A DNA stretch of 38,137 nt from an uncultured Lachnospiraceae bacterium (GTDB lineage Bacteria; Bacillota; Clostridia; Lachnospirales; Lachnospiraceae). The translations under genes and the position numbers were made by a program. The notes beneath the pieces are model-generated. The model ran no database searches and was not told where the DNA came from. It saw only the letters and a list, made by a program, of their open reading frames with translations. The stretch is taken from positions 1-38,137 of the forward strand of contig CALWLN010000135.1 in assembly GCA_944381535.1 (NCBI GenBank), given 5' to 3'. Shown here piece after piece: positions 7,202 to 15,912 of this stretch. Each line of letters starts with the position of its first letter. Positions within the stretch are counted from its first letter, which is position 1.

Positions 7202-10006
7202 TTGAAGGACATTTACGAGCTATACAAGAAATTGAAGGAGAACGCCTGCCGAAGCTATTGGGAGAAGCGGATCCTGGCAGAACTGGGATATCTGTTTGAT
7301 ATGTTCACAGATGAGGATGAAACCCAGTGGACGTTGATTGCCCGGGCGGTCACTATGTTGTCCGATGATTATGAGAAATATGAGCAGATTCATGTGGAAA
7401 CCGCGAAACAGGCGGAACAGCTCCTGACGCCTCTGTCAGAACAGGCGAAGCGCGTTTCTATGGTTTGTACGGCACATGCGCACATTGACATGAACTGGAT
7501 GTGGGGATACCAGGAGACGGTGGCGGTGACGCTGGATACGGTGCGCACCATGCTGACTTTGATGAAGGAATACCCCGCCTTCACCTTTTCCCAGTCCCAG
7601 GCTTCGGTTTACCATATTTTAGAGGAGTATGCGCCGGAATTGCTGGAACAGGTGAAGCAGCGGGTACAAGAGGGACGCTGGGAAGTGACCGCCTCCAGCT
7701 GGGTGGAGAATGACAAGAACATGTCGGGCGGAGAGGCTATGGCAAGGCATCTGCTCTATGCGAAGAAATATCTGTCCGGATTGCTGGACATCAAAGAGGA
7801 AAGCCTGAATCTGGATTTTGAGCCTGACACCTTCGGGCACAGCGCAAATCTGCCTGAAATTCTCAATAAGGGTGGTGTGACCAGATATTACCATTGCCGC
7901 GCTTACGAGGGAGAGAACATTTACCGCTGGCGGGGCAGATCCGGGGCGGAGGTTCTTGTATATCGGGAGCCCAGGTGGTACAATGCCACCATCGACAGCG
8001 AGCTGTGTCGGGGCGTGCCGCTCTTCTGCAAAAAGTATGGAATTGATAAAGTGTTGTTTGTTTACGGTGTGGGAGACCATGGCGGCGGACCTTCCAGAAG
8101 AGACATTGAACGTCTTATAGATATGGATTCCTGGCCCCTGTTTCCTTCCATACATTTTGGGACATATAAGGAATATTACGATTATCTGGAAGAAAGGAAG
8201 GAGCAGTTCCCGGTGGTGGAACAGGAGCTGAACTACATTTTTACCGGGTGCTATACCTCTCAGTCCAGAATAAAATTGGCAAACCGCGTTGGAGAGGCCC
8301 GGCTGACAGAGGCAGAGCTGTTGGAGGCCATGGCGGCCTTGGAAGTACCGGGGTACCAGCCTGGCAGGAATTTGGAAGAAGCCTGGAGAAAAATCCTGTT
8401 TAATCAGTTCCATGATATTTTGCCTGGTTCCGGAACGGTGGAGACCCGGGAATACGCTATGGGAGAATTTCAGCATGCCATTGCCCGGGCAGGAGCCAAC
8501 GGGGTGCGGGCTATGGATGCTGTCTGCGGCTATATTGCGGAGGATACAAATGGGACAAACTCCTGGGATACAGCCATGGGCGCAGGTGTAGGAAAAGGAA
8601 CGGACGCATTGGGAAGATATGGTTTCGCCCTGGCGGAGCGTGGAAGCGGTTCTGTTCGCTATCTGGCGCTGTTCAATGTGACCCAGAGTACCAGGACGGA
8701 GCCCACGGAAATCATACTCTGGGATTGGAAGGAAGCGCCGGAGCATATGCGGATTTCCGATATGAACGGCAAGGAATACCCCTTCCAGGTTCTGGAGCAG
8801 GGAGAAGGCCAAACAGCCTATTGGGGACATTTTTATTGCAGGCTGCTGGTATGGATGCAGGTACCGCCTATGGGCTATGTTATCTGCCGCGCGGAAGTGA
8901 AAAAGCCAGAGCGCAATCCCTTTGGTCAGAGTTCCATGGAGCCACGAATCGACGACATTACGGATGAACCTATCTGCCTCCAGAATGATAAAGTAAAGGC
9001 TGTTTTTGATGCTTCCACCATGAAGTGTATTTCCTTTGTCCGGAAAGAGGATGGAAGGGAATTCATTGATTCCCAAAAACCGGCTTGTGGGTTTAAGTTG
9101 ATTACCGAGGAAACCAGCCAGGGGATGACTGCATGGCGGGTAGGAAAGACAGCGGGCGCGATAGACTTGAATGAGAGCTGCAATGTGCGGCCCGGAAAGC
9201 TTCAGATCCAGGGTCTGCGGAAAACATTGGAATATGAGATGGAAAAAGATAATCTGAGAGTTCATGTGGAAATCCGCCTGGATGAGGGCAGTGAGTGTCT
9301 GGATTATCAGGTAAAAACGGGGTGGACGCTGTTGGGAAGTGTGAGCAAAGGCGTTCCCCAGCTGCGGTTTAACGTCCCCTGCGGTTATGAGGTGGAGCAT
9401 TACCGTTACACCATTCCCTTTGGTGTTATTGACCGGGCGCCCCTTGCTCAGGATGTGCCGGCGTTGGGAGCGGGCTGCGCGATACCCAAGACCGGCGGAA
9501 GCGGTTTGTATTTGATGAGTGACTGCAAGTATGGATTCCGGGGCGATAAAGAAGGGCTTTCCCTGAATCTGATTCGTGGATCCTTCGAACCGGATCCTTA
9601 TCCGGAGATTGGGGATCATCTGGTACATATCGCCATAGGGGTCTGCGACACAAAGGAAGAAACCCTGGCATTGCTGGCTGAGCGGTTTACGCATCCGGTT
9701 ATCGTGCGTTCCTGCGGGGTAAGACCTCGGGTGGAGGATTCATGTCGGAGTCTGTTTGAAGTAGAAGGAGCTATTTTGTCATCTGTGAAAGTAGCAGAGG
9801 ATGGAAAGGGATGGATCGTGCGCGTTTACAATCCTACGGGAGATGGTAAAGCCATGAAGTTGCGTCTGCCCGGACGCAAGGCAGAAGCCTGCCGATGCGA
9901 TTTGCTGGAGAATAATCTGGAAGCGGTACAGGTGGAAAATAATGAGACGATTTCCCACACATTAGGAAAATACGAGGTCTGCAGTTTCCGTATCATCCTC
10001 AAATAA
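7202..10006 (+). CDS. GH38 family alpha-mannosidase
   Basis: 934 residues, starting at the TTG at 7202, which follows GAGAGGAG at 7185-7191. No ATG is available at the right place, and an earlier in-frame TTG at 7142 lies inside the isomerase gene. The catalytic domain shows the GH38 metal motif AHIDMNW (His94, Asp96) and the block FEPDTFGHSANLPEIL with nucleophile Asp209. The remainder is the helical and beta-sandwich C-terminal part usual for this family; the length is normal. There is no signal peptide, so it cleaves terminal alpha-mannosides of imported oligosaccharides or glycopeptides in the cytoplasm. Linkage preference cannot be read from the sequence. It lies 31 bases after the isomerase gene in the same operon. 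Confidence 0.93.
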   Translation: MKDIYELYKKLKENACRSYWEKRILAELGYLFDMFTDEDETQWTLIARAVTMLSDDYEKYEQIHVETAKQAEQLLTPLSEQAKRVSMVCTAHAHIDMNWMWGYQETVAVTLDTVRTMLTLMKEYPAFTFSQSQASVYHILEEYAPELLEQVKQRVQEGRWEVTASSWVENDKNMSGGEAMARHLLYAKKYLSGLLDIKEESLNLDFEPDTFGHSANLPEILNKGGVTRYYHCRAYEGENIYRWRGRSGAEVLVYREPRWYNATIDSELCRGVPLFCKKYGIDKVLFVYGVGDHGGGPSRRDIERLIDMDSWPLFPSIHFGTYKEYYDYLEERKEQFPVVEQELNYIFTGCYTSQSRIKLANRVGEARLTEAELLEAMAALEVPGYQPGRNLEEAWRKILFNQFHDILPGSGTVETREYAMGEFQHAIARAGANGVRAMDAVCGYIAEDTNGTNSWDTAMGAGVGKGTDALGRYGFALAERGSGSVRYLALFNVTQSTRTEPTEIILWDWKEAPEHMRISDMNGKEYPFQVLEQGEGQTAYWGHFYCRLLVWMQVPPMGYVICRAEVKKPERNPFGQSSMEPRIDDITDEPICLQNDKVKAVFDASTMKCISFVRKEDGREFIDSQKPACGFKLITEETSQGMTAWRVGKTAGAIDLNESCNVRPGKLQIQGLRKTLEYEMEKDNLRVHVEIRLDEGSECLDYQVKTGWTLLGSVSKGVPQLRFNVPCGYEVEHYRYTIPFGVIDRAPLAQDVPALGAGCAIPKTGGSGLYLMSDCKYGFRGDKEGLSLNLIRGSFEPDPYPEIGDHLVHIAIGVCDTKEETLALLAERFTHPVIVRSCGVRPRVEDSCRSLFEVEGAILSSVKVAEDGKGWIVRVYNPTGDGKAMKLRLPGRKAEACRCDLLENNLEAVQVENNETISHTLGKYEVCSFRIILK

Positions 10007-10076
10007 CGCGAAACACCCTTCGGGCATACCTGGAGGTCCAAAAAACAGGACGGTAACAAGGAAAGGAGACAGTTCA

Positions 10077-11093
10077 ATGGAACGAACCGGAATTGCCATT
10101 GCCGGCAACATTTTGGTAGATTCAGTAAAAGAGATAGACAGATACCCGGATAAGGGAATGCTTGCCAATATCATGGAGGTGAGCCGTTCTGTGGGCGGCT
10201 GTGTGCCCAACACCGCAATCAATCTGGCGAAAATGAAGAGCGATATTCCCATCAGGGCCATCGGCAAGGCGGGAGCGGACGAGCCGGGCCGCTTTGTGGT
10301 GGAGCAGCTTCAGGCCGAGGGCATTGACACCCGGAATGTGGTGCTCTCCGAGAAGGAGGCTACCAGCTTCAGTGACGCCATGACCGTGCAGAAAACAGGG
10401 GAGCGCACCTTCTTCCATTACCGGGGAGCAAACAGGACCTTCGGGCCCGGGGATATTGACTTGGATAAGCTGGACTGTAAAATTTTACATATCGGCTACA
10501 TTCTCCTGTTGGACAGCTTTGACGCGGAGGAGGAAGAGTACGGGACCGTCATGGCCCGCTTCCTCCACGACGTTCAGGAGAGAGGGATTCAGACCTCCAT
10601 TGATGTGGTCAGTGACAGCAGCGGCGAATTTGCCAGGAAGGTGACGCCGGCCTTGAGGTATTGCGACTATGCTATCATGAATGAGATTGAAGGGTGCGCT
10701 GTGTCGGGTCTTGCGCCCAGAGATCAGTCTGGGAAGCTGATCGTGGAAAATATCAGAAAAACTCTGGAGCAATTTTTGGAAATCGGCGTTAGGAGACGGG
10801 CTGTCATCCACTGCCCGGAGGCCGGATTTTGTATGGATAGTGAGACTGGCTTTTGCGTGGTTCCCTCCTATCAGCTTCCGGAGGGCTATATCAAGGGAAG
10901 CGTGGGAGCGGGCGACGCTTTCTGCGCAGGCTGCCTTCATGAAATTTATCTGGGAAGCACGGCGGAGGAGATGCTGGAATATGCGGCGGCGGCAGCGGCA
11001 GCAAACCTGTCCCGGGCGGATGCGGTCAGCGGAATGAGGGGAGCGGGAGAACTTCGGAAAATGGCTGCGGACTGGGAAAAACAGAAGATATAA
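10077..11093 (+). CDS. PfkB/ribokinase-family carbohydrate kinase
   Basis: 338 residues with a strong ribosome-binding site (GGAAAGGAG) before the ATG at 10077. The N-terminal substrate-binding block is GGCVPNTAINLAKM, and the C-terminal signature is GSVGAGDAFCAG with catalytic base Asp280. The family phosphorylates sugars such as fructose, ribose, tagatose-6-phosphate or fructose-1-phosphate. Lying between a mannosidase and a class II aldolase, and downstream of an isomerase that can yield fructose, it is a candidate fructokinase or ketose kinase whose product is cleaved by the next enzyme. The specific substrate is not determined. Confidence 0.88.
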   Translation: MERTGIAIAGNILVDSVKEIDRYPDKGMLANIMEVSRSVGGCVPNTAINLAKMKSDIPIRAIGKAGADEPGRFVVEQLQAEGIDTRNVVLSEKEATSFSDAMTVQKTGERTFFHYRGANRTFGPGDIDLDKLDCKILHIGYILLLDSFDAEEEEYGTVMARFLHDVQERGIQTSIDVVSDSSGEFARKVTPALRYCDYAIMNEIEGCAVSGLAPRDQSGKLIVENIRKTLEQFLEIGVRRRAVIHCPEAGFCMDSETGFCVVPSYQLPEGYIKGSVGAGDAFCAGCLHEIYLGSTAEEMLEYAAAAAAANLSRADAVSGMRGAGELRKMAADWEKQKI

Positions 11094-11153
11094 CTGCTTT
11101 CCTTCTCACCGAGGGAAGGGGTATTTTTGAACGATAAAAGGAGATGAGTCAAA

Positions 11154-12104
11154 ATGTTAGTCAATTTAAATGAAGTGTTGTATCCGGCAAAGAAGAATCA
11201 TTACGCCGTGGGTCTTTTCAACGCCGTGAATCTGGAGCTTGCCAGAGGAATCCTTGCGGCGGCGGAGTGTACCCGCTCCCCGGTTATCATGGGAACGGCG
11301 GAGGTGCTTCTGCCCTATGGGCCTTTGGAAGAGGTGTCCTATTATCTGCTTCCTATGGCAAAGAAGGCTAATGTGCCGGTAGTCATTCACTTAGACCACG
11401 GCTTGCGCAAGGAGACTTGCCTGAAGGCATTGGAGCTGGGCTTTTCTTCCATCATGTATGACTGCTCCACCGATTCCTATGAGGAAAATGTGAGAAAGGT
11501 AAAGGAGATGGCGGACATCGCTCACTCCTACGGGGCCACCATTGAGGGCGAGCTGGGCCATGTGGGGGACAACGAGGGCTCTGCGGAGGGAAGCTCCCAT
11601 TTAAGCGACCCCAGCAAGTTTTTCACAGATCCCAGGATGGCCAAGGATTACGTGGAGAAAACCGGTGTGGACGCCCTGGCCATCGCCGTGGGAAACGCCC
11701 ATGGGGCCTACAAGCTTCCGCCCAAGCTGGATTTTGATAGAATCCGCGCTATTGCCAGGACGGTGAAGGTGCCGCTGGTGCTCCACGGTGGTTCCGGCCT
11801 GACAGATAACGATTTCAAACAGGCCATCCAGGAGGGAATCAGTAAAGTCAATATCTTTACGGATATCAACGTAGCTGCGGTAGAGGCGGAATTCAAGAAA
11901 TTCAGCAATATGGACAAGGGAATCATCGACCTGATACCGGCCGCGGTGGAGGCGGTGAAGCAGGAGTCGGAGAAGAAGATGAAGCTGTTTGGAAGCGACG
12001 GCAAGGGCGGTGTGGGAGACATTGCTTTAAGCCGGAGCGGGCTTGACAAGGAACTGTTGACGAAGCTGGTGGCAGAGGAAGTGCGGAAGTATCTGGGGAA
12101 ATAG
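11154..12104 (+). CDS. Class II (zinc) ketose-bisphosphate aldolase family
   Basis: 316 residues, ATG at 11154 after AAGGAGATGA. Family motifs are in order: FNAVNLELARGIL, VVIHLDHGL with catalytic Asp81 and zinc ligand His82, EGELGHVGDNEG, AIAVGNAHGAYK with a second metal-binding histidine, and VLHGGSGL. Such enzymes cleave fructose-1,6-bisphosphate, tagatose-1,6-bisphosphate or, in some members, ketose-1-phosphates to dihydroxyacetone phosphate and an aldehyde. As the last gene of the mannosidase operon it probably yields triose phosphate from the product of the PfkB kinase. Which phosphate ester it uses cannot be told from sequence. Confidence 0.9.
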   Translation: MLVNLNEVLYPAKKNHYAVGLFNAVNLELARGILAAAECTRSPVIMGTAEVLLPYGPLEEVSYYLLPMAKKANVPVVIHLDHGLRKETCLKALELGFSSIMYDCSTDSYEENVRKVKEMADIAHSYGATIEGELGHVGDNEGSAEGSSHLSDPSKFFTDPRMAKDYVEKTGVDALAIAVGNAHGAYKLPPKLDFDRIRAIARTVKVPLVLHGGSGLTDNDFKQAIQEGISKVNIFTDINVAAVEAEFKKFSNMDKGIIDLIPAAVEAVKQESEKKMKLFGSDGKGGVGDIALSRSGLDKELLTKLVAEEVRKYLGK

Positions 12105-12155
12105 GCCCTGAACAGAAGACTGTTAGCCTATGGAGTTACAGCATTCCGAAAATAT

Positions 12156-12203
12156 TAAGCCCCCGGCTCACGCTTTGGGTAAGGAGTGAGGAATGGGGGC
12201 TTA
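12156..12203. terminator. Bidirectional terminator between convergent genes
   Basis: TAAGCCCCC (12156-12164) pairs with GGGGGCTTA (12195-12203), and CTCAC (12167-12171) pairs with GTGAG (12186-12190) inside. It lies between the aldolase (+) and the AAA protein (-). The T-tract is poor on both sides. Confidence 0.65.
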
Positions 12204-12216
12204 GTATTTAGCTATA

Positions 12217-13809
12217 TTACCTGTGAGAATTCTTGTTCCATGCTTCAATGATGCAGGAATGCGCTTTCTTTTCTTTGTCATAATTTATCCCCACCAGCAA
12301 TAAATTGCCCTGATAATCTTCCAGAGCTTTGGGATAGCGCTTATTTTTTATCTGTGCAATGGCGCTGTCAGGGGATTTGTTATATTTCAGTTCAACTACC
12401 ATAGCGGGTTTGTCGGAATGTCTGCGCGGTAAAAACACCACATCAGCGTAACCGTTTCCCGTGGGAAATTCCCGGATAAGCGTATAATCGTTTCGTGCGT
12501 TAAAATAAGCCAGTGTTATCACACAGCTTAGAGCATTTTCGTCATTGTATGACAAGATGGAGGTATTTTCCATATGGACAATATCAAGCTTTTGGGCGAC
12601 GGCGGTAGAATCCTTCTGCCAGGTGGATTCCAGCAGCGCGTCGGATTCCTGTATTGCGTGAATAACCGGCGTCCAGTCCGTATCCAATATCACTTCCGAA
12701 AAAGCGGCCCGAACTTCTTCATTGGGAATGCGCACTTCTCTTGTCAGGCTATTATAGGTCAAATATCCAAGATGGATGAGGATTGTCAGTACATCATCCT
12801 TCTGTTTAAAACTGGTCATGTCATTTTCAAAGCTGTCAACCCGTATTTTGCATTGTCCGCCTGCCAACATCTGAATAATGGCGTCTTTCAACCCGTCAAA
12901 GTTCATGAGGATGTAGGTTTTCAGGGATTCATATGCGACGGTCTGCGTCCAGTAATTGCTGTATTCTCTCCGCAGCATGGCTTTCACAATAGAATTGGGG
13001 TTGTACACATGCTGCTCTGTTCGGAAGGAATAGCCGTCGTACCACCGTGCGGCTTCGTCAAAATTCATCTGGTATTGTTTGCAGAGAGATTGAACCTCAG
13101 ACTCTGTGAAACCCACATATTCCGCCAGCATGGCTGGGGATGTCATGGTGAATTCATCAAAATTATTGAGGGCGGATTCGCTGTTATACTTTTTGATGGG
13201 GAGAATTCCTGTTAAATAGGCGAGCTTAATAAAACCCTTGGCCGTCTCGCTTTTGAACATGCCGCACAGCCATTCCACATAGGCCTTCTGTGCCTTGACA
13301 TCCGATTTGCTTTCCCGAAAAATAGCGTCCCATTCATCGATAATGACAATAAATGAGCGTCCGGTTTTTTTATGGATCGTAGCCAGGGCGGAGGGAAGGT
13401 AGTCTTCGACTTCGGGAAGAGTGTTTTCGTAGGTTTCCCGCAGCTCAGTGACAATCTCAAGATTCATGCGGCGCAGCATTTCCGTGGAATTTTCGTCCTG
13501 TCGGTGGAAGGTTGTAATATCCAGCTGGATGACATCGTATTGATTCAGATGTTTTTGGTAAGCCGGCGATTTTGCAATTTTCAAGTTCTGAAACAGTGCG
13601 TGGGAGTCGCAGCTTCTGTCATAGTAGGCCGCCAGCATGCCGGCTGTCACAGACTTGCCGAAACGCCGGGGGCGGCTGAAACAGATAAAACGCTGCTCTG
13701 TATCCAACACGGAGTTCGTATATTCCAGCAATCCTGTTTTGTCCACATAAATCTGAGAATTTACGGCGCTTGCAAAGCTTCCGTTTCCTCTGTTTATATA
13801 AATTCCCAT
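12217..13809 (-). CDS. AAA-ATPase-like protein with C-terminal PD-(D/E)XK nuclease domain
   Basis: 530 residues. I chose the ATG at 13809 because AAGGAG lies ten bases upstream of it; a longer in-frame reading to 13848 lacks a site. The N-terminal part begins with the family's typical YVDKTGLLEY and has a P-loop (SRPRRFGKS, about 45-53), with a Walker B-like FIVIIDEWD (158-161). The C-terminal domain shows a PD-(D/E)XK core, YADVVFLPR followed by VVELKYN (E473, K475). This matches the AAA-ATPase-like/PDDEXK_9 architecture, which is highly duplicated in gut Lachnospiraceae and Bacteroidetes. Its function is not established; defence or mobile-element control has been suggested. It is a lone gene on the minus strand with its own promoter. 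Confidence 0.88.
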   Translation of the reverse strand: MGIYINRGNGSFASAVNSQIYVDKTGLLEYTNSVLDTEQRFICFSRPRRFGKSVTAGMLAAYYDRSCDSHALFQNLKIAKSPAYQKHLNQYDVIQLDITTFHRQDENSTEMLRRMNLEIVTELRETYENTLPEVEDYLPSALATIHKKTGRSFIVIIDEWDAIFRESKSDVKAQKAYVEWLCGMFKSETAKGFIKLAYLTGILPIKKYNSESALNNFDEFTMTSPAMLAEYVGFTESEVQSLCKQYQMNFDEAARWYDGYSFRTEQHVYNPNSIVKAMLRREYSNYWTQTVAYESLKTYILMNFDGLKDAIIQMLAGGQCKIRVDSFENDMTSFKQKDDVLTILIHLGYLTYNSLTREVRIPNEEVRAAFSEVILDTDWTPVIHAIQESDALLESTWQKDSTAVAQKLDIVHMENTSILSYNDENALSCVITLAYFNARNDYTLIREFPTGNGYADVVFLPRRHSDKPAMVVELKYNKSPDSAIAQIKNKRYPKALEDYQGNLLLVGINYDKEKKAHSCIIEAWNKNSHR

Positions 13810-13923
13810 AAAGCTTTTACTCCTTCCGCGAACAATAACATGTTCCAAGAGACATTAAAATGGCGGTAAATTGCTATTTCATACTGTGTGCCAGGAACCG
13901 CTTCGCAAACCCTGTTATTATGT

Positions 13924-13952
13924 ATTATAACCGAATTGTCCGGAAAAGCCAA
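13924..13952 (-). promoter_or_regulatory. Promoter of the AAA/PD-(D/E)XK gene
   Basis: Read on the minus strand: TTGGCT (13952-13947) and a perfect TATAAT (13929-13924), spacer 17. It starts about 115 bases upstream of the ATG at 13809 and is back-to-back with the proS promoter. Confidence 0.6.
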
Positions 13953-13974
13953 CCCTAATATCATGAAAAGGGTC

Positions 13975-14004
13975 TTGACAAAGCCCCTTTTCCTGGCATA
14001 GAAT
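13975..14004 (+). promoter_or_regulatory. Promoter of the T-box/proS transcript
   Basis: Consensus TTGACA at 13975-13980 and TAGAAT at 13999-14004 with an 18-base spacer. Transcription would begin at about 14011, the start of the T-box leader. Confidence 0.8.
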
Positions 14005-14010
14005 AAAACA

Positions 14011-14293
14011 CAGCGAGGAAGAGGAACAGTACAGATGGAAAGGTCCCCCAGAGAGGAAATCATCGGTGGGAGATTTCTGGCCCGAACATCTGGAACCCAC
14101 CTTGGAGCATCATGGGAGGACCATGACGTAGCCCCGGCGTTAACGGGAAATGAGTGAATGTGAAGAACCGCACAATTTTCCCGGAAGGTTTTGAGTGAAG
14201 GAAACACAGGGGATGCGGCGCAGCTTTTCACATTAATAAGGGTGGTACCGCCGAGTCTTCGGTCCCTTTAGAGAGGGATAGAAGGCTTTTTTC
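14011..14293 (+). promoter_or_regulatory. T-box riboswitch (proline tRNA) controlling proS
   Basis: The antiterminator T-box core AAGGGTGGTACCGCC is at 14238-14252; its TGGT bulge would pair with an ACCA tRNA end. Stem I contains an apical helix (GAAATC/GATTTC flanking a GGTGGGA loop, about 14055-14078). The candidate specifier is CCC, a proline codon, at 14096-14098 in the usual GGAA-NNN-ACC setting. The terminator helix (GTCTTCGGTCCCT with AGGGATAGAAGGC) ends in a T-rich run at 14287-14292. Uncharged tRNA-Pro should bind and prevent termination, raising ProRS synthesis. Confidence 0.92.
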
Positions 14294-14333
14294 TATTCCG
14301 GAAAACAATATAAACAATGAAGGAGATACGATA

Positions 14334-15773
14334 ATGGCAAAGGACAAAAAATTAGTGGAAGCCATCACATCCATGGACACGGATTTTGCCCAGTGGTACA
14401 CGGATGTGGTAAAAAAAGCGGAGTTGATTGACTACACCAGCGTCAAGGGCTGCATGGCCATTAAGCCTGCCGGCTACGCCATCTGGGAAAATATCCAGAA
14501 GGAGCTGGACCGCCGGTTCAAGGAGACCGGGGTGGAAAATGTGTATATGCCCATGTTCATCCCCGAGAGCCTTTTGCAGAAGGAGAAGGACCATGTGGAG
14601 GGCTTTGCTCCCGAGGTGGCCTGGGTGACCCAGGGAGGGTTAAATCCCCTGCAGGAGCGCATGTGTGTGCGCCCCACCTCCGAGACGCTGTTCTGCGATT
14701 TCTATGCCAACGACATCCAGTCTTACCGGGATCTGCCCAGGGTGTATAACCAGTGGTGCTCCGTGGTGCGCTGGGAGAAGGAGACCCGGCCCTTCCTGCG
14801 TTCCCGGGAATTTCTGTGGCAGGAGGGCCACACCGCCCATGCCACCGCAGAGGAAGCGGAGGAGCGCACCCTGCAGATGCTGCATCTCTATGCGGATTTC
14901 TGCGAGGATTTTCTGGCCATCCCCGTAGTGCGGGGCCGTAAGACCGACAAGGAAAAATTCGCGGGGGCTGAGGCCACCTATACCATCGAGGCTCTTATGC
15001 ACGACGGCAAGGCGCTGCAGTCCGGTACCAGCCATAACTTCGGGGACGGCTTTGCCAAAGCCTTCGGCATTCAGTACACCGATAAGGAAAATAAGCTGCA
15101 GTATGTGCACCAGACCTCCTGGGGTATGACCACCCGCCTGATCGGTGCCATCATCATGGTGCACGGGGACGACTCCGGACTGGTACTGCCTCCCAAGGTG
15201 GCTCCCGTCCAGGTGATGGTGATCCCCATCCAGCAGCGGAAGGAAGGCGTCCTGGAGAAGGCCGCCGAGATGAAGGAGGCGCTGGCGGCTGCAGGGCTTC
15301 GGGTGAAGCTGGACGACACCGACAAGAGCCCCGGCTGGAAATTCGCCGAGCAGGAAATGCGCGGAATCCCTCTCCGCATCGAGCTGGGGCCCAAGGATAT
15401 TGAGAACGGAACATGCGTGATGGTCCGCCGGGACACCCGGGAGAAGATTGAGGTGTCTCTGGCGGAAGCCCCTGCAAAGGCAGCGGAGCTGATGGACGTC
15501 ATCCAGAAGGATATGTTTGAGCGCGCCAGGGCCCACCGGGATTCCCATATCACGGATGTGACAAGCTACGGGGCCTTCAAGGACGCTGTGGAGCATAAGC
15601 CCGGCTTTATCCGCGCCATGTGGTGCGGGGACGAGGCCTGTGAAATCAAGATCAAGGAGGATACTACGGCCACTTCCCGCTGTATGCCCTTTGCCCAGGA
15701 GCAGATCTCCGATGTGTGCGTGTGCTGCGGAAAGCCCGCCCACAAGCTGGTGTACTGGGGAAAAGCATATTGA
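14334..15773 (+). CDS. proS: Prolyl-tRNA synthetase, type 3 (ProS)
   Basis: 479 residues, the size of the short archaeal/eukaryotic-like bacterial ProRS lacking the INS editing domain. The class II motifs are readable: [48 protein letters not shown] and the motif 3 region ([26 protein letters not shown]). The anticodon-binding domain starts at about 285. The C-terminal domain carries cysteines at CGDEACE and VCVCCGKP, and the protein ends with tyrosine (WGKAY), as in this subfamily. It charges tRNA-Pro in the cytoplasm. Regulation is by the proline-specific T-box immediately upstream. The ATG at 14334 follows AAGGAG. Confidence 0.97.
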   Translation: MAKDKKLVEAITSMDTDFAQWYTDVVKKAELIDYTSVKGCMAIKPAGYAIWENIQKELDRRFKETGVENVYMPMFIPESLLQKEKDHVEGFAPEVAWVTQGGLNPLQERMCVRPTSETLFCDFYANDIQSYRDLPRVYNQWCSVVRWEKETRPFLRSREFLWQEGHTAHATAEEAEERTLQMLHLYADFCEDFLAIPVVRGRKTDKEKFAGAEATYTIEALMHDGKALQSGTSHNFGDGFAKAFGIQYTDKENKLQYVHQTSWGMTTRLIGAIIMVHGDDSGLVLPPKVAPVQVMVIPIQQRKEGVLEKAAEMKEALAAAGLRVKLDDTDKSPGWKFAEQEMRGIPLRIELGPKDIENGTCVMVRRDTREKIEVSLAEAPAKAAELMDVIQKDMFERARAHRDSHITDVTSYGAFKDAVEHKPGFIRAMWCGDEACEIKIKEDTTATSRCMPFAQEQISDVCVCCGKPAHKLVYWGKAY

Positions 15774-15782
15774 TTTATGACC

Positions 15783-15816
15783 GGCAGGCGCGCTTCCGTG
15801 CGCCTGTCACTTTTTT
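15783..15816 (+). terminator. Rho-independent terminator of proS
   Basis: GGCAGGCGC (15783-15791) pairs with GCGCCTGTC (15800-15808), followed closely by six Ts (15811-15816). Confidence 0.88.
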
Positions 15817-15817
15817 C

Positions 15818-15846
15818 GTGACGTTTCCCCAATCCTATGGTATAAT
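15818..15846 (+). promoter_or_regulatory. Promoter of the mtmB-like/permease operon
   Basis: A perfect TATAAT at 15841-15846; the best -35 at 17 bases is GTGACG (15818-15823), a partial match. The weak -35 leaves room for an activator. The leader to the ATG at 15913 is about 60 bases. Confidence 0.6.
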
Positions 15847-15912
15847 AGGAACACTTAGAGAATGCGAGCCAAAGGCGAAGAATGAACAGTTATAAACGAA
15901 AGGAGGAAGACT

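Noticed and set aside
7619-9694. Very long open frame (691 codons) on the minus strand
   Set aside because: It is antisense to the GH38 mannosidase, whose catalytic motifs are certain; the minus-strand translation has no recognisable domain and no suitable ribosome-binding site.
14640-15743. 367-codon open frame on the minus strand
   Set aside because: Lies entirely within proS in antisense; a codon-bias shadow of a GC-rich gene.
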